A DNA stretch of 53,903 nucleotides from an uncultured Spirochaeta sp. (GCA_913030605.1 CAJWEZ010000029.1:1-53903), one strand, 5' to 3'. Shown: positions 38,419-46,658, counted from the stretch's first letter. Notes: a model not told the origin generated them from the sequence alone. Numbers and translations: made by a program.

Positions 38419-40950
38419 GTAGGTGTCGTGGGACAGAATCTTCAACTTCACATCGAAGGCATGACCTGCACCTCCTGCGCCGCCGCCGTGGAAAAGGCTC
38501 TCGGCAACGTGCCCCAGGTCTCGGTAGCCCAGGTCAACTTCGCCGGCCGAAAGGCCCTTCTTGAACTCGACGACGGTGTCGATGCCGGTACCGCCGATGA
38601 GTTGCAGCAAACACTGAAAAAGGCGGTGCACGACGCAGGATACGCCGTCGTGGACCCCGATGAACGGCGCGCCCAGGCGGAGGAGCATCTTCGGAGCGAA
38701 CGGCGCCGGCTGATCTGGTCGTGGGTCGTCACATTGCCGCTCATGGTCCGTATGCTCCTCAGCATGGTGTGGGGTGTGCAGGTTCTCCCGGGACTTCCCG
38801 GTGAGCTCGTCACGCTCGCCCTTGCCGGTATCGTTATCCTCGGAATCGGGTGGCCGGTGATTCGCAGTACGTGGAATTCGTTCCGCAACCTCGCGTTTAC
38901 CATGGACTCGCTCATCGGGATCGGGTCGCTGGCGGCGTATTCCACCGGGGTGTTGCGCGTCTTTGGCGTCGAGATCGGTGACTTCACCTCCGTCGGTGCC
39001 ATGATTGTGGCGATCAACTTCATCGGCAACTACATCAAGGTGAAGGCCACCGGGCGCGCCAGTTCCGCCATTCAGCAGCTGCTGGAAATGGGAGCCAAGC
39101 AGGCGACCCGTCTGCGCGCCGACGGCAGCGAGGAACTGATCGACGTGGCGGAGCTCGCCGTAGGAGACACGGTCCGCGTGCGGCCCGGCGAGAAAATCCC
39201 CGCCGACGGGACGATCCTGCGTGGCACCACCAGCATCGACGAGTCGATCGTCAGCGGCGAATCGGTGCCGGTGGACAAGGAAGCCGGCAGTCCCGTGGTG
39301 GGCGCCACGATCAACCAGATGGGAACGGTCGAGGTACGCATCGAACGCACCGGCGCCGACACGTTCCTCTCTCAGATCGTTGATCTTGTGGAGGAGGCGC
39401 AGGCCTCCCGCGTTCCGGTTCAGGAACTCGCCGACCGGGTCACGGCGATCTTCGTCCCCGCGATCCTCATTTTGTCGCTGCTCACCTTCGCCGGGTGGCT
39501 GACCCTGACCGCGACCGGGGTCATCGGTACCGCCGGGATGGATGTATCTGCCGCGCTCTCCGCGGCGATCGCCACGCTGGTCATCGCCTGTCCCTGCGCA
39601 CTGGGCCTCGCGACACCCACCGCCCTCATGGTCGGTATGGGCTACGGCGCCGAACACGGCGTCCTGGTCCGCAACGGGGAGGCGATCCAGACGGCGCGTG
39701 AGCTCCAGACGATCGTCTTTGACAAGACCGGAACGCTCACGGTGGGACGTCCCGAGGTTCGCATGGCGGAACACGACGGCCACGCGATCGCCGGAACAGA
39801 CCCTCGGCTGCTGACGCTGGCGGTGGAGCAGCAAAGCGAGCATCCCCTGGCGCGGGCGATTCGCAGCCACATCGAGGATGAACTGGCCAAGGACGTCGCA
39901 GACGGAGGTTCCGGTGGGCACGCCGTTGCTCCGGAGGCCGGCGACGTGGAGGCGGTTCCGGGCCACGGCATCCGCGCCACGGTGGCCGGTCATCGTGTGC
40001 TGGTGGGCAGCATGCGCTGGCTGCGCGCCGAGGGCGTCGAGGTGTCCGAGGATATCGCCGGCCGCGCCGACGCGTGGAAGGCGGATGGCATGACCGTGGT
40101 CGGTACCGCCGCCGACGGTCGGCTGGTGGCCACCTACGGTCTCGCCGACGCGATCAAGGCCGACGCCACGGAGGCGATCGCGCGGCTCCACGAGCTCGGG
40201 CTCAGTGCCGCGATGCTGACCGGCGACAACGAGACCGCCGCCCGGGCGATCGCGCAGCGGGCGGGCATCGACGAGGTGTACGCCGAACTGCTGCCGGCGC
40301 AGAAGATCGACGCCGTGCGGCGACTGCAGGACGAGGGTCGCGTGGTGGCCATGGTCGGAGACGGGATCAACGATGCCCCGGCGCTCAAACAGGCGCAGGT
40401 CGGCATCGCGATCGGGACCGGCACCGACATCGCGATCGAGTCGGCGGACATCACGCTCATGAGTTCGAGTCTGGCGATGATTCCGCGGGCGGTGGAGATC
40501 TCGAGGAGCACCTTCGGGAAGATCCGCACCAACCTCTTCTGGGCGTTCTTCTACAACCTGGTCGCCATCCCGCTGGCGGTCACCGGGTTGTTGCACCCGG
40601 TGGTGGCTGAGATCGCCATGGCGTTCAGCTCGATCACGGTTGTGAGCAACTCACTGCATCTGAAGCGAATCCTCCGGAGGGAGGAACGAAATGAAACACG
40701 CGAAAGGAGTACCGATATGGGACTGTTCAGCAAGAACAACACGGTGGAGTACACCGTACCCGACATGAACTGTGGCCACTGCGAGGCCAAGGTGACCGCC
40801 GCGCTTGAGGGCGTCGCCGGCGTGAAGAAGGTCAAGGCCACCGCCAAAGACAAGCGGCTGGTGATTGAATACAGCGGCGATACCGCCCCGGACCTCAACA
40901 CTGTGAACACGGTGCTGGAGCCGGCGGGATATCCGGCGCAGCAGGCGTAA
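38410..40950 (+). CDS. copA: Copper-exporting P1B ATPase CopA, continuing in frame into a CopZ chaperone
   Basis: Cu(I) export ATPase in the inner membrane. An N-terminal heavy-metal domain has GMTCTSC (C20, C23). Eight helices carry the CPC copper site (VIACPCALGLATPT, near residue 394). The phosphorylation motif DKTGTLT lies near 438, with SEHPLA and GDGINDAPALKQ in the catalytic part. After the last helix the frame continues without a stop through a 20-residue polar linker (RREERNETRERS) into a complete MNCGHC-type heavy-metal domain of 77 residues. The copper repressor gene is divergent. GTG 38428 is an alternative start. The alternative reading is two proteins, if an unseen sequencing error removed a copA stop. 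Confidence 0.93.
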   Translation: MHPVGVVGQNLQLHIEGMTCTSCAAAVEKALGNVPQVSVAQVNFAGRKALLELDDGVDAGTADELQQTLKKAVHDAGYAVVDPDERRAQAEEHLRSERRRLIWSWVVTLPLMVRMLLSMVWGVQVLPGLPGELVTLALAGIVILGIGWPVIRSTWNSFRNLAFTMDSLIGIGSLAAYSTGVLRVFGVEIGDFTSVGAMIVAINFIGNYIKVKATGRASSAIQQLLEMGAKQATRLRADGSEELIDVAELAVGDTVRVRPGEKIPADGTILRGTTSIDESIVSGESVPVDKEAGSPVVGATINQMGTVEVRIERTGADTFLSQIVDLVEEAQASRVPVQELADRVTAIFVPAILILSLLTFAGWLTLTATGVIGTAGMDVSAALSAAIATLVIACPCALGLATPTALMVGMGYGAEHGVLVRNGEAIQTARELQTIVFDKTGTLTVGRPEVRMAEHDGHAIAGTDPRLLTLAVEQQSEHPLARAIRSHIEDELAKDVADGGSGGHAVAPEAGDVEAVPGHGIRATVAGHRVLVGSMRWLRAEGVEVSEDIAGRADAWKADGMTVVGTAADGRLVATYGLADAIKADATEAIARLHELGLSAAMLTGDNETAARAIAQRAGIDEVYAELLPAQKIDAVRRLQDEGRVVAMVGDGINDAPALKQAQVGIAIGTGTDIAIESADITLMSSSLAMIPRAVEISRSTFGKIRTNLFWAFFYNLVAIPLAVTGLLHPVVAEIAMAFSSITVVSNSLHLKRILRREERNETRERSTDMGLFSKNNTVEYTVPDMNCGHCEAKVTAALEGVAGVKKVKATAKDKRLVIEYSGDTAPDLNTVNTVLEPAGYPAQQA
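40703..40719 (+). promoter_or_regulatory. Internal ribosome binding site and start for free CopZ
   Basis: AAAGGAGT (40703-40710) lies 7 bases before an ATG (40717) that is in frame with copA. Initiation there would give a free 77-residue copper chaperone in addition to the fused form. Confidence 0.6.
40717..40950 (+). CDS. copZ: CopZ-type copper chaperone made by internal initiation
   Basis: A 77-residue heavy-metal-associated domain starting MGLFSKNNTVEYTVPDMNCG. The CxxC copper site is in DMNCGHCEAKVTAAL, followed by KVKATAKDKRLVIEYSG strands. This is full CopZ length with correct Shine-Dalgarno spacing, so it can stand alone, delivering Cu(I) to CopA in the cytosol. It shares the copA reading frame, with no stop between them. 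Whether free, fused or both forms exist cannot be told from DNA. Confidence 0.7.
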   Translation: MGLFSKNNTVEYTVPDMNCGHCEAKVTAALEGVAGVKKVKATAKDKRLVIEYSGDTAPDLNTVNTVLEPAGYPAQQA

Positions 40951-40974
40951 ACGGGCGTACGCGCCTCGCGCGGG

Positions 40975-40996
40975 TCCGGCGCTTTCCAGCGCCGGA
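40975..40996. terminator. Terminator hairpin between copA-copZ and a convergent kinase gene
   Basis: A perfect 9-bp stem (TCCGGCGCT with AGCGCCGGA) closes a TTCC loop in the gap between two convergent genes. It can serve both strands, though no long U-run follows on either. Confidence 0.6.
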
Positions 40997-41001
40997 TCGT
41001 A

Positions 41002-42306
41002 TCAGACGCCGTCGGTGGCGGGTTCGGTGACGGACCGTTCGTCCGGGATCGCCCGCCCCGTTCCGGCGCTCTTCAGAAACACTGTCGACCGTACCCCGGT
41101 CGCCAGGTTTTCCATCGTCATCCGGGAGTCGATGACCTCGAGCGCCCGGATGACGTTGATCATTCCCAGACCCGTGCCGTCCTTCCGCGCGGACCGTCCA
41201 CGACGAAAGAACTGACTGCTGCGGACGTCGATCGGGGTGCCGACCGCTTCCTTCCACGGAAGGTGGCGACCGCGGTGTTCGATCGTGATCACGGCACCCT
41301 CCCGCGACGGCACCGCCCGCACCGTGATTGTGCGATCGGCGAACCCTTCGGTGGCCTCGATCGAGTTCGTGATCACGTTCTCCAGAATCGACAGCAGCGC
41401 GTTGCGGCGCGTCTCCACCACGACCTCTTCCGGCACGTACAGGTCCAGATGGACCGCGTGTTTCAGGTCCCTGTTCACCTCGACGAAGTAGTACACGACG
41501 CGCCGAAGCACCTCGCCCAGAGAGATCGGCTCCAGCTCGTGGTGGTCGCCGGCGGTTGCCACGTAGAGGATAGACTCGATGCGATCGTCCAGGCGTTCCG
41601 CGTAGCGCTGCAGTGTGGCGGCGGTGTCATGATTGTCGGAGAGCCGCTCGACCGAGGCAAGTGCGGAAAGGCCGGCGATATCGTTTTTCATGTCGTGAAC
41701 CAGGCCGGCCACATTGGTCCCGAGTTCCGCAAACGGCTGGATCGACTCGGCCCGCCGCGTGAGGATGTCCCGCTGACGGCGCAGCGAGAGCGTCTCCTCC
41801 TCGAAGATGAAGAACAGCAGCCCGAGATAGACGAGCACGAAGTTGATGACGTTGATGCGCTGCCACACCGAGAATCCGTGGCTGACCCCGGCGGCGTACG
41901 CAAACACCAAGGTGAGCCCGACGGTGATCCCGAGAATCGTCAGCGTTTTCCTGCCGAACAGCGCCATCTTGTACGCCGCCGCCAGGGAAACGGACAGCAA
42001 AATGAACGCCGAGAGCTGAGACGGATCGTCGTTGGTCAGGACAAGGAAGAACGAGAGCAGCAGGAGCAGCAGAAACTGCATGAAGCGAATCGCCACGTTG
42101 TCGAACTGCGCCAGGACGACGAATACCACGACCGCAAGGGCCCCGGTGAGCTGAAACACGTCGGTGAAGCCGCCGTAGTCAAAGATGTCCTGGAAGATGC
42201 CCACGAAGAAGAAGAAGGCAAAGGCGTAGTTGATCTTCTGAGACAGCTGCAGTGAGAAGAACCTGTCGATCAGTCCCGGTTTAGTTCCAGTTCCCACGAA
42301 GCGCAC
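41002..42306 (-). CDS. Membrane histidine kinase-like protein with degenerate ATP lid
   Basis: About 434 residues. Five to six helices fill residues ~25-190, followed by a coiled coil (EEETLSLRRQRDILTRRAES). An H-box-like LVHDMKNDIAGL and an ATPase domain with N-box ENVITNSIEA and G2 box DGTGLGMINV follow. The G1 box, normally DNGxG, reads IEHRGRHLP: the conserved Asp is His and the second Gly is also lost. ATP binding or turnover may therefore be altered. The start is uncertain; this GTG overlaps the preceding gene by 26 bases, and GTG 42297 or ATG 42351 are alternatives. No response regulator is adjacent. Confidence 0.78.
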   Translation of the reverse strand: MRFVGTGTKPGLIDRFFSLQLSQKINYAFAFFFFVGIFQDIFDYGGFTDVFQLTGALAVVVFVVLAQFDNVAIRFMQFLLLLLLSFFLVLTNDDPSQLSAFILLSVSLAAAYKMALFGRKTLTILGITVGLTLVFAYAAGVSHGFSVWQRINVINFVLVYLGLLFFIFEEETLSLRRQRDILTRRAESIQPFAELGTNVAGLVHDMKNDIAGLSALASVERLSDNHDTAATLQRYAERLDDRIESILYVATAGDHHELEPISLGEVLRRVVYYFVEVNRDLKHAVHLDLYVPEEVVVETRRNALLSILENVITNSIEATEGFADRTITVRAVPSREGAVITIEHRGRHLPWKEAVGTPIDVRSSQFFRRGRSARKDGTGLGMINVIRALEVIDSRMTMENLATGVRSTVFLKSAGTGRAIPDERSVTEPATDGV

Positions 42307-42793
42307 GCTCGAGATCAAGGATTGCGTCCATCTCGGCGCACGGCGTTGCACGAATCCGTTTCACCAACGGTCTTCGGATCTCGTCGGCGTTCCACGCGCC
42401 GGACACAAGGGGATTGTACACCGACTGGGCCCGGTCTGTCTCCCGATCGCGATCGTGATCGGCGATCATGACCAGTGCCAGGAGGCTCATGCCGCGCTGG
42501 ATCAGGCGCCTGTCACCGCCGGGGAAATGCGAAATCCGCTCCAGGCGGGTAAACACGTCGCGGTCGTCCTCGCGGCGGTGATCGAAGATATTTTCGGCGG
42601 ATTCAGCGAGGAGATAGGTCGCAAGGTGCTGCGTCGCGACCCGGTCAGGGTTTTCGCACGCGGCGATAAACGGCATTGCCGCGATGAGTTTGGCGACCGG
42701 ATTGCGCCGAAGACGATCCAGTTCTCCAATGCTCAACCGGAGCCGTTCGGCGACGATCTGTGTCACGGTATCCCAGACGCGTTCATCAAACAT
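42281..42793 (-). CDS. Unknown protein co-transcribed with the kinase-like gene
   Basis: A soluble 170-residue protein with no recognised family. It is helical and rich in Arg, Asp and Glu, with segments IGELDRLRRNPVAKLIAAMPFIAACENP and DRRLIQRGMSLLALVMIADHDRDRE. Its 3' end overlaps the kinase-like gene, so translation is probably coupled and the proteins may work together. It is preceded by a good promoter (TTGAAA, 17 bases, TTTAAT) with an unusually AT-rich surround. The predicted 5' leader is about 9 bases and lacks a Shine-Dalgarno. Confidence 0.7.
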   Translation of the reverse strand: MFDERVWDTVTQIVAERLRLSIGELDRLRRNPVAKLIAAMPFIAACENPDRVATQHLATYLLAESAENIFDHRREDDRDVFTRLERISHFPGGDRRLIQRGMSLLALVMIADHDRDRETDRAQSVYNPLVSGAWNADEIRRPLVKRIRATPCAEMDAILDLERALRGNWN

Positions 42794-42808
42794 ACGATTT
42801 CACAAATA

Positions 42809-42837
42809 ATTAAAATGATTCTCTTCAAAATTTTCAA
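42809..42837 (-). promoter_or_regulatory. Promoter of the unknown-kinase unit
   Basis: Minus strand TTGAAA (42837-42832), 17-base spacer, TTTAAT (42814-42809). The predicted start is about 9 bases before the ATG at 42793. It lies in a marked AT island of about 45 bases. Confidence 0.65.
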
Positions 42838-42860
42838 GCGATCGGAGGGCAGACATACGG

Positions 42861-42889
42861 TTGTAGATCCCTCCCGGCGCCGCTATTCT
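42861..42889 (+). promoter_or_regulatory. rmuC promoter
   Basis: TTGTAG (42861-42866), 17-base spacer, TATTCT (42884-42889). The -10 ends 7 bases before the ATG at 42897, so the rmuC-sirtuin mRNA should be leaderless. Confidence 0.6.
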
Positions 42890-42896
42890 GAATCCC

Positions 42897-44228
42897 ATGG
42901 ACCCCGTGCTTCAGACCGCCATCCTCGCCACCGCCGTCGCGCTGGTTGCGGTTGTCTTTACCGTTCTGGTGATGCGCCTGCGGGATTCGACCCGCCGGGC
43001 AGCTGCTGCTGCGGAGGTCTCCGGACTGCGCGAGCGCCTCGCGGAGCGCACCTCGGAGCGCGACGAGGCCCGCACCCGGGCGGACCGGGCACAGGCCGAG
43101 GCGGTGGAACTGCGGAGCAGGGCCGCAGCCGATGCCGAGCGGCTGGCGTGGCTGCAGCAGGCGGAACACACACTGCGGGAAACGTTTGAGTCGCTGGCGT
43201 CACGGACGCTGCAGCAGAGCACCCGCACCCTCACCGAGCAGAGCAAGACGCAGCTCGACCAGTTTTCCCGGGCGATGAAGGCGGACTGGAACTCCCAGAA
43301 GCTCGAGATTTCCGGCCTGGTGAATCCGGTGAGCGAGGAGCTGCGGAAGCTCGATGCCCACGTCCGGACGCTCGAGGAGAAGCGGCAGGGGGCGTACCAG
43401 GGAATTACGGAGCAGATCCAGATGATCTCGCAGCAGTACCGCGCCCTGCAGCAGGCGACCAGTTCCCTGGATCAGGCGCTCCGGGCGCCCAACGTGCGGG
43501 GCAAGTGGGGTGAGGTTCAGTTGCGGCGTCTGGTGGAACTGGCGGGGATGAGCGAGCACGTGGATTTCGACGAGCAGGCCGGCGGCGGCGACGGTCGCGG
43601 TCGACCGGACCTGATCGTGCATCTGCCCTCGCGGGCGATCATGCCGGTGGACGCCAAAGCCCCCATGAACGCGTACCTCGAGGCGCAGGAGGCAGCGTCG
43701 CCGGAGCTGGGCCGACAGGCGCTGAAGCGCCACGCCGGGGCGCTGCGCGGTCACATCCAGGCGCTGGCGACCAAGGCGTACTGGAAGCAGTTTGAGCGGG
43801 CACCGGAGTTCGTGGTGCTCCTTGTCCCCTATGAGAGCGGACTGTCCGCCGCCTTTACCGCCGACCCGGATCTGCTGGAGTACGCTCTGGCGAACAAGGT
43901 CGTGGTGGCGGCGCCGGCGAGCTTTCTGGCACTGCTGCGCGTGGTGGCCTACGGCTGGATGCAGGTGCAGCTCTCGGAGAACGCGGAGGCGATCTCCCGG
44001 GCGGGGCGTGAACTCCTCGAGCGCCTCGGACCCTTTGCGGAGCACCTGAACAAGGTCGGCGCGAGCATCAACCAGGCCGCCGACCGCTTCAACGACGCCG
44101 CCGGTTCCTTTGAGCGGCGCATTCTGCCCACCGCCCGACGACTCCACGAACTCGGCGCCGCGAGTGAACCGCCGACGGAGATCGGCCAGGTGGAATCCCA
44201 CGGCAGGAGGATTCAGCATGAGGAATGA
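42897..44228 (+). CDS. rmuC: DNA recombination protein RmuC
   Basis: Membrane-anchored, nuclease-fold protein of 443 residues that limits inversions and other rearrangements in E. coli. One N-terminal helix (residues ~5-26) is followed by a long coiled coil (to about residue 190). The PD-(D/E)xK-type core holds NVRGKWGEVQLRRLVELAGMSEHVDFDEQ and DLIVHLPSRAIMPVDAKAPMNAYLEA, with E, D and DAK in catalytic positions. A C-terminal helical part contains HLNKVGASINQAADRFNDAAGSFERRILP, highly typical. Leaderless start inferred from TATTCT. The sirtuin gene starts inside its last codons. Confidence 0.95.
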   Translation: MDPVLQTAILATAVALVAVVFTVLVMRLRDSTRRAAAAAEVSGLRERLAERTSERDEARTRADRAQAEAVELRSRAAADAERLAWLQQAEHTLRETFESLASRTLQQSTRTLTEQSKTQLDQFSRAMKADWNSQKLEISGLVNPVSEELRKLDAHVRTLEEKRQGAYQGITEQIQMISQQYRALQQATSSLDQALRAPNVRGKWGEVQLRRLVELAGMSEHVDFDEQAGGGDGRGRPDLIVHLPSRAIMPVDAKAPMNAYLEAQEAASPELGRQALKRHAGALRGHIQALATKAYWKQFERAPEFVVLLVPYESGLSAAFTADPDLLEYALANKVVVAAPASFLALLRVVAYGWMQVQLSENAEAISRAGRELLERLGPFAEHLNKVGASINQAADRFNDAAGSFERRILPTARRLHELGAASEPPTEIGQVESHGRRIQHEE

Positions 44229-45018
44229 TCAGATCGCACTGATGGACGCAATCAGGACCGCGACTCGGGTTGTGGTGTTCTCAGGTGCCGGTGTCTCCAC
44301 CGATTCCGGAATCCCGGATTACCGCGGAAGCGGCGGACAGTACGAACGCTACCAGCCGGTGTACTACGATGAGTTTCTTGCGGACGGTGAAAAACGGGTG
44401 GAGTACTGGACCCACAAGGCGTCCGTGTGGCCCGCCATGCGGGAGGCGCGTCCCGGTCCCGCCCACGAGCTGGCGCGGGCGCTGGCGGACCGCGGACGGC
44501 TCCAGGGCGTGATCACCCAGAACATCGACGGACTTCACGAAAAGAGCGGCCTCTCGCCGGAGTTCATCGTGAACCTCCACGGCACCAACCTTGAGGTGGA
44601 GTGCATCGGGTGCGGCGCGCGGCACCCGGCCGGCGATATCCTCGATCCCCTCGCGGCGATCCTGTCCGGTGGTGCCGAGGGGAGCGGCGCCGGCAGACCG
44701 CTGGCCGAGAGCGACGTGCCCCGATGCGACGCCTGCGGCGGATACCTCAAACCGGCGACCGTCATGTTCGGCCAGAGCCTGAAAGCCGGCGAGATCGCCC
44801 GGGCCGAAGCGATGCTCTCCGGCTGCGACCTGCTGCTGGCGATGGGCTCCACGCTCACGGTGCAGCCTGCGGCGACGATTCCGGTGGTGGCGCGCAACAA
44901 CGGCGCCCGCCTGGCGATCGTCACCCGGGGCGAGACACCGCTGGATGAAATCGCCGACTACCGCATCGACGGTGGCGTGGGGGAGTTCGCCGCCGCGGCG
45001 ATCGCCGCGATCCGGTAA
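44218..45018 (+). CDS. cobB: NAD-dependent protein deacylase (sirtuin)
   Basis: Sir2-family deacylase of 266 residues that removes acetyl or related groups from lysines using NAD+. NAD-binding motif FSGAGVSTDSGIPDYRG (residues ~21-37), catalytic region TQNIDGLHEKSG with VNLHGTNLE, zinc site CIGC and CDAC, and VMFGQSLK / GSTLTVQPAATIP. The D-to-Y region YWTHKASVWP lacks the YxxR motif of class III desuccinylases, so deacetylase activity is more likely. AGGAGG lies 7 bases before the ATG; the start overlaps rmuC by 11 bases, so expression is coupled to rmuC. Confidence 0.94.
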   Translation: MRNDQIALMDAIRTATRVVVFSGAGVSTDSGIPDYRGSGGQYERYQPVYYDEFLADGEKRVEYWTHKASVWPAMREARPGPAHELARALADRGRLQGVITQNIDGLHEKSGLSPEFIVNLHGTNLEVECIGCGARHPAGDILDPLAAILSGGAEGSGAGRPLAESDVPRCDACGGYLKPATVMFGQSLKAGEIARAEAMLSGCDLLLAMGSTLTVQPAATIPVVARNNGARLAIVTRGETPLDEIADYRIDGGVGEFAAAAIAAIR

Positions 45019-45039
45019 GCGATCGCCGCGATCCGGTAA
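44998..45039 (+). repeat. Exact 21-bp tandem duplication at the sirtuin stop
   Basis: The last 21 bases of the sirtuin gene, including its TAA, are repeated exactly and immediately downstream. A third, diverging copy follows. This is a slippage-type duplication without an evident function. Confidence 0.8.
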
Positions 45040-45075
45040 GCGGTCGCCGCCGGAGGGGCGCGGCGCCGCGATCGA

Positions 45076-45582
45076 TCACTCGTCGCGGAGGTACCACACC
45101 AGGTTGGAGTAGTCGTTGGTGACGCCGTGCTCGTCGAGGACCTGGGCTATCTGGCCGCGGTGATGGGTCTGGTGGTTGAACATATGCAGCAGGCACTGCC
45201 ACCGGGGCTGCGTGTAGCGGGTGCCGGCGGAGTTGGCGTAGGACACCTCCTCGGCGAGGTTCTCCGCCGTGAGGCCCCCGCAGTAGGCCGCGATGCGTGA
45301 GTCCAGCGCCTCCCGTACCGTCGACCACCGTTCCGGGGATCCGTCGCCGCGATCCGGCGCGGTCGGCGCCGGATCCACGCCCAGCCAGAGCCGACGCAGC
45401 CACACCACATCGGAATCGACGATGTGAAACAGAAGTTCCGTGGCCGACCCGAAGTGGGTGGTCCCGGCGCGCGCGAACACCTCGCCGTATTTCGAAGCCA
45501 GCTCCGCGATCGCCTGGTTCACCTGTCGGTTGTACCACGCGAGGGTGTGGAACATCCCCGGTATCAGTTCTGAGTGCGACAT
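45076..45582 (-). CDS. DinB-family metal-dependent protein
   Basis: Four-helix-bundle protein of 168 residues in the DinB/YfiT-like superfamily of predicted metal-dependent transferases or hydrolases. Metal-ligand histidines are in ELLFHIVDSD (first) and HMFNHQTHHRGQI (second and third), at the canonical helix positions. The typical WNxxxL-like opening is HTLAWYNRQVNQAI. GGGAGG 6 bases before the ATG supports this start over an in-frame one 48 bases upstream. A TATACT -10 lies some 25 bases upstream, so this gene has an ordinary short leader. Substrate unknown; bacillithiol/mycothiol-type S-transferases belong to this fold. Confidence 0.88.
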   Translation of the reverse strand: MSHSELIPGMFHTLAWYNRQVNQAIAELASKYGEVFARAGTTHFGSATELLFHIVDSDVVWLRRLWLGVDPAPTAPDRGDGSPERWSTVREALDSRIAAYCGGLTAENLAEEVSYANSAGTRYTQPRWQCLLHMFNHQTHHRGQIAQVLDEHGVTNDYSNLVWYLRDE

Positions 45583-45700
45583 GTGTTTCCTCCCGGTACA
45601 GTATAGGGGACTGGCCCGGACGAGCTCCACGACCGTCCGGGCTTCAGGTTTTCACGGAGGCACGGATCGGGACATCGGTGCCGAAGGGCGCGAGCCCCGG

Positions 45701-46216
45701 CTACGGAATGACTCCGAACTTGTCGTTATCGATGGTGATGTACGTCTTTTCGTTGTTGGAAATCGTGAAGCTGATAACCTGAGCTGTGCCGTTTACGTAG
45801 GGGTAGTAGTAGTCTCCTGAACTCAGGACCCCGTCCCGGTCGACGTCGATAGCGGCCCACAGGATGTAGTCATCCTCGCTGAACGCCCAGTCGTCGCCGG
45901 ACGACCGCGAGTGTACAGTGTTGCTGAACGACCGTCCTTCGTTTGTGTAGGAGAGCGCCACATAGCTGGAGTTCGGAATCCGAACAACCCTCCCCAGATC
46001 GGGCACATTTCCCGTGTAGTCGACCGTTGTATACAACGGGATCAGCGTGTCGGAATCGAACGCGGGGAGATCCGGCATCGTCCCTTCGACGACGACGTAG
46101 GTGTCCGCAACCCATAGCTCTTCCTGGGCGCAGGAGGCCAAACCCGGAAAGACACCGACAATTGTGAGCAGTGCCACTTTTCGGACCAGAGAACGATAAT
46201 TGAATTTCTTTTTCAT
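45701..46216 (-). CDS. Lipoprotein of unknown function
   Basis: A 171-residue protein with a lipoprotein signal: basic start MKKKFNYRSLVRK, hydrophobic core and lipobox LASC at about residues 26-29. The mature part is beta-rich. It contains repeated Val-Asp-Tyr-type strands and DVDRDGVLSSGDYYYPYVNG, a dockerin/EF-loop-like calcium motif (DxDxDGxxxxxD). No family recognised. The base composition is less GC-rich than its neighbours. A promoter TTGCAT, 18 bases, TAGATT (46257-46228) predicts a leader of about 5 bases and no Shine-Dalgarno is visible. Between it and the small gene at 46406 I see nothing further. Confidence 0.78.
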   Translation of the reverse strand: MKKKFNYRSLVRKVALLTIVGVFPGLASCAQEELWVADTYVVVEGTMPDLPAFDSDTLIPLYTTVDYTGNVPDLGRVVRIPNSSYVALSYTNEGRSFSNTVHSRSSGDDWAFSEDDYILWAAIDVDRDGVLSSGDYYYPYVNGTAQVISFTISNNEKTYITIDNDKFGVIP

Positions 46217-46227
46217 GATGAGCTGAT

Positions 46228-46257
46228 AATCTACACTATTTAATCATATTAATGCAA
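46228..46257 (-). promoter_or_regulatory. Promoter of the unknown lipoprotein
   Basis: Minus strand TTGCAT (46257-46252), 18-base spacer, TAGATT (46233-46228), within an AT-rich patch. The start codon is 11 bases after the -10. Confidence 0.5.
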
Positions 46258-46405
46258 TGGTATTCGACAATTATTCCATTGTCGTTGATCGTTGTTGCCC
46301 GTGTGGGTGAATGTCCAGCGGGAACGGGCGGGCCCCGACGGCGTCGCAGGCGTCCAGCGCCGGCGACAGGAGGCTCCACGTCGCTCGATTCAGATATCTC
46401 CTGAT

Positions 46406-46633
46406 TCACGGCGTTCGCGGACGGCGTTTGCTGGTCCCTGCGACCAACTCTTTCATCCGTCGGGCAAAACGGTCGTCCCACCAGCCGTTGAATATGCGTT
46501 CCGATGATCCGGCGTCCACTGCCGCTGAAGCCGGCGTGTGTTCGGCACGGTCCTCGGCGTCGGCGAAGCTGTTGCCAAGGGCGATCCGTTCGTACAGCGT
46601 CCGGGTGTCCACATCGTTCGTTCTGGTTTCCAT
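46406..46633 (-). CDS. Small protein divergent from the Crp/FNR regulator
   Basis: A 75-residue protein of no recognised family: METRTNDVDTRTLYERIALG, an acidic Ala-rich middle, then RIFNGWWDDRFARRMKELVAG and a basic end. AGGAGG is 4 bases before the ATG, an excellent ribosome site. A -10 TATGTT lies 29.5 bp from the centre of the Crp/FNR-type palindrome, the same distance as the regulator's own -10 on the other side. This strongly suggests a real, co-regulated gene. A small regulatory or stress protein is plausible; no domain supports a function. Confidence 0.6.
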   Translation of the reverse strand: METRTNDVDTRTLYERIALGNSFADAEDRAEHTPASAAVDAGSSERIFNGWWDDRFARRMKELVAGTSKRRPRTP

Positions 46634-46658
46634 ACGTCCTCCTGTCGGGTCGTGTTCC

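Noticed and set aside
37783..40596. A 937-codon open frame on the minus strand opposite copA
   Set aside because: It is the antisense of copA in GC-rich DNA, has His/Arg/Gly-rich low-complexity text and no domain, while the plus-strand frame has every P-type ATPase motif.
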